Positions 6,618 to 6,647 of a DNA stretch of 6,647 nucleotides are shown one piece after another; positions within the stretch are counted from its first letter, which is position 1; each line of letters begins with the position of its first letter. Location: the NCBI GenBank assembly GCA_964411065.1, contig CAYPJO010000086.1, positions 1-6,647 of the forward strand, given 5' to 3'. Both the position numbers and the translations under genes were made by a program. Source of the DNA: DYHD01 sp964411065 (GTDB lineage: Bacteria; Nitrospirota; Thermodesulfovibrionia; Thermodesulfovibrionales; Dissulfurispiraceae). The notes under the pieces are model-generated. The model did no database searches. It was not told the origin of the DNA and saw only the letters and a program-made list of their open reading frames with translations.

Positions 6618-6633
6618 TTTCCAGTGATGGAAA
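6618..6633. repeat. Short inverted repeat at right edge
   Basis: TTTCCA (6618-6623) and TGGAAA (6628-6633) form a perfect 6-bp stem with a GTGA loop. The T-run lies on the wrong side for a terminator on either strand. It sits about 55-70 bases upstream of the YyaL-family start codon, so it may be an operator-like site; function unknown. Confidence 0.3.
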
Positions 6634-6647
6634 TCATGCTGCGAACT

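Noticed and set aside
6615..6633. Hairpin plus T-run as an intrinsic terminator
   Set aside because: The T-run precedes the stem on the plus strand, and the minus-strand RNA would carry A residues after the stem, so neither orientation fits a terminator.
6574..6647. Minus-strand open frame entering from the right edge and ending in TAA just before the YyaL-family ATG, as the end of an upstream gene
   Set aside because: It is short, Phe/Leu-rich because of T-rich DNA, not recognisable, and its stop falls inside the probable -10 box.
6625..6647. Possible divergent plus-strand gene start (GTG/ATG near 6625-6629) at the right edge
   Set aside because: Only about seven codons are visible and no ribosome binding site precedes them.
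1..6647. CRISPR array, toxin-antitoxin pair, phage genes or a complete defence system
   Set aside because: No regularly spaced repeats, no integrase, and every sizeable gene belongs to a recognisable non-defence family.

Overview
This is an AT-rich bacterial segment with two complete gene blocks converging on each other, plus one tRNA gene. The tRNA-Ser carries an encoded CCA end. Promoters look sigma-70-like (TATAAT boxes) and Shine-Dalgarno sequences are strong. A DUF2934 protein sits beside an AmmeMemoRadiSam-type radical SAM enzyme. Together these suggest an anaerobic, low-GC relative of groups such as Nitrospirota (Thermodesulfovibrio-like) or the deltaproteobacterial lineages. That placement is an inference from gene content, not a measured result.

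Layout. Positions 1-125 hold no gene I can support; the first ~45 bases look faintly like the end of an IS21-type insertion element. A tRNA-Ser(UGA) gene lies on the minus strand at 126-216, with its promoter at 234-263 embedded in a nested inverted repeat. From an extended -10 promoter ending at 467, a plus-strand pair follows: a 93-residue DUF2934 protein with a lysine-rich, histone-H1-like tail (506-787), then amrS (784-1794), joined by an ATGA stop/start overlap. After a 125-base gap containing a palindrome comes an 895-residue P2-type cation-transporting P-type ATPase (1920-4607), which starts with TTG behind a GGGGGA ribosome site. On the minus strand, ending inside the ATPase stop codon, is a 653-residue YyaL/SPATA20-family protein (6565 down to 4604). 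It has a thioredoxin-like CxxC domain and a six-hairpin-like C-terminal region.

How the genes may fit together. The DUF2934 protein and amrS are almost certainly co-transcribed and translationally coupled. The ATPase may be read from the same message or from its own weak promoter. The YyaL-family gene is a separate convergent unit whose -10 box sits exactly where a leaderless transcript would start at the ATG. No complete known system (CRISPR, toxin-antitoxin, phage defence) is visible. The features most worth following up are the depleted ion-binding pocket of the ATPase, which retains only one obvious acidic ligand, the H1-tailed DUF2934 protein coupled to amrS, and the leaderless start of the YyaL-family gene.
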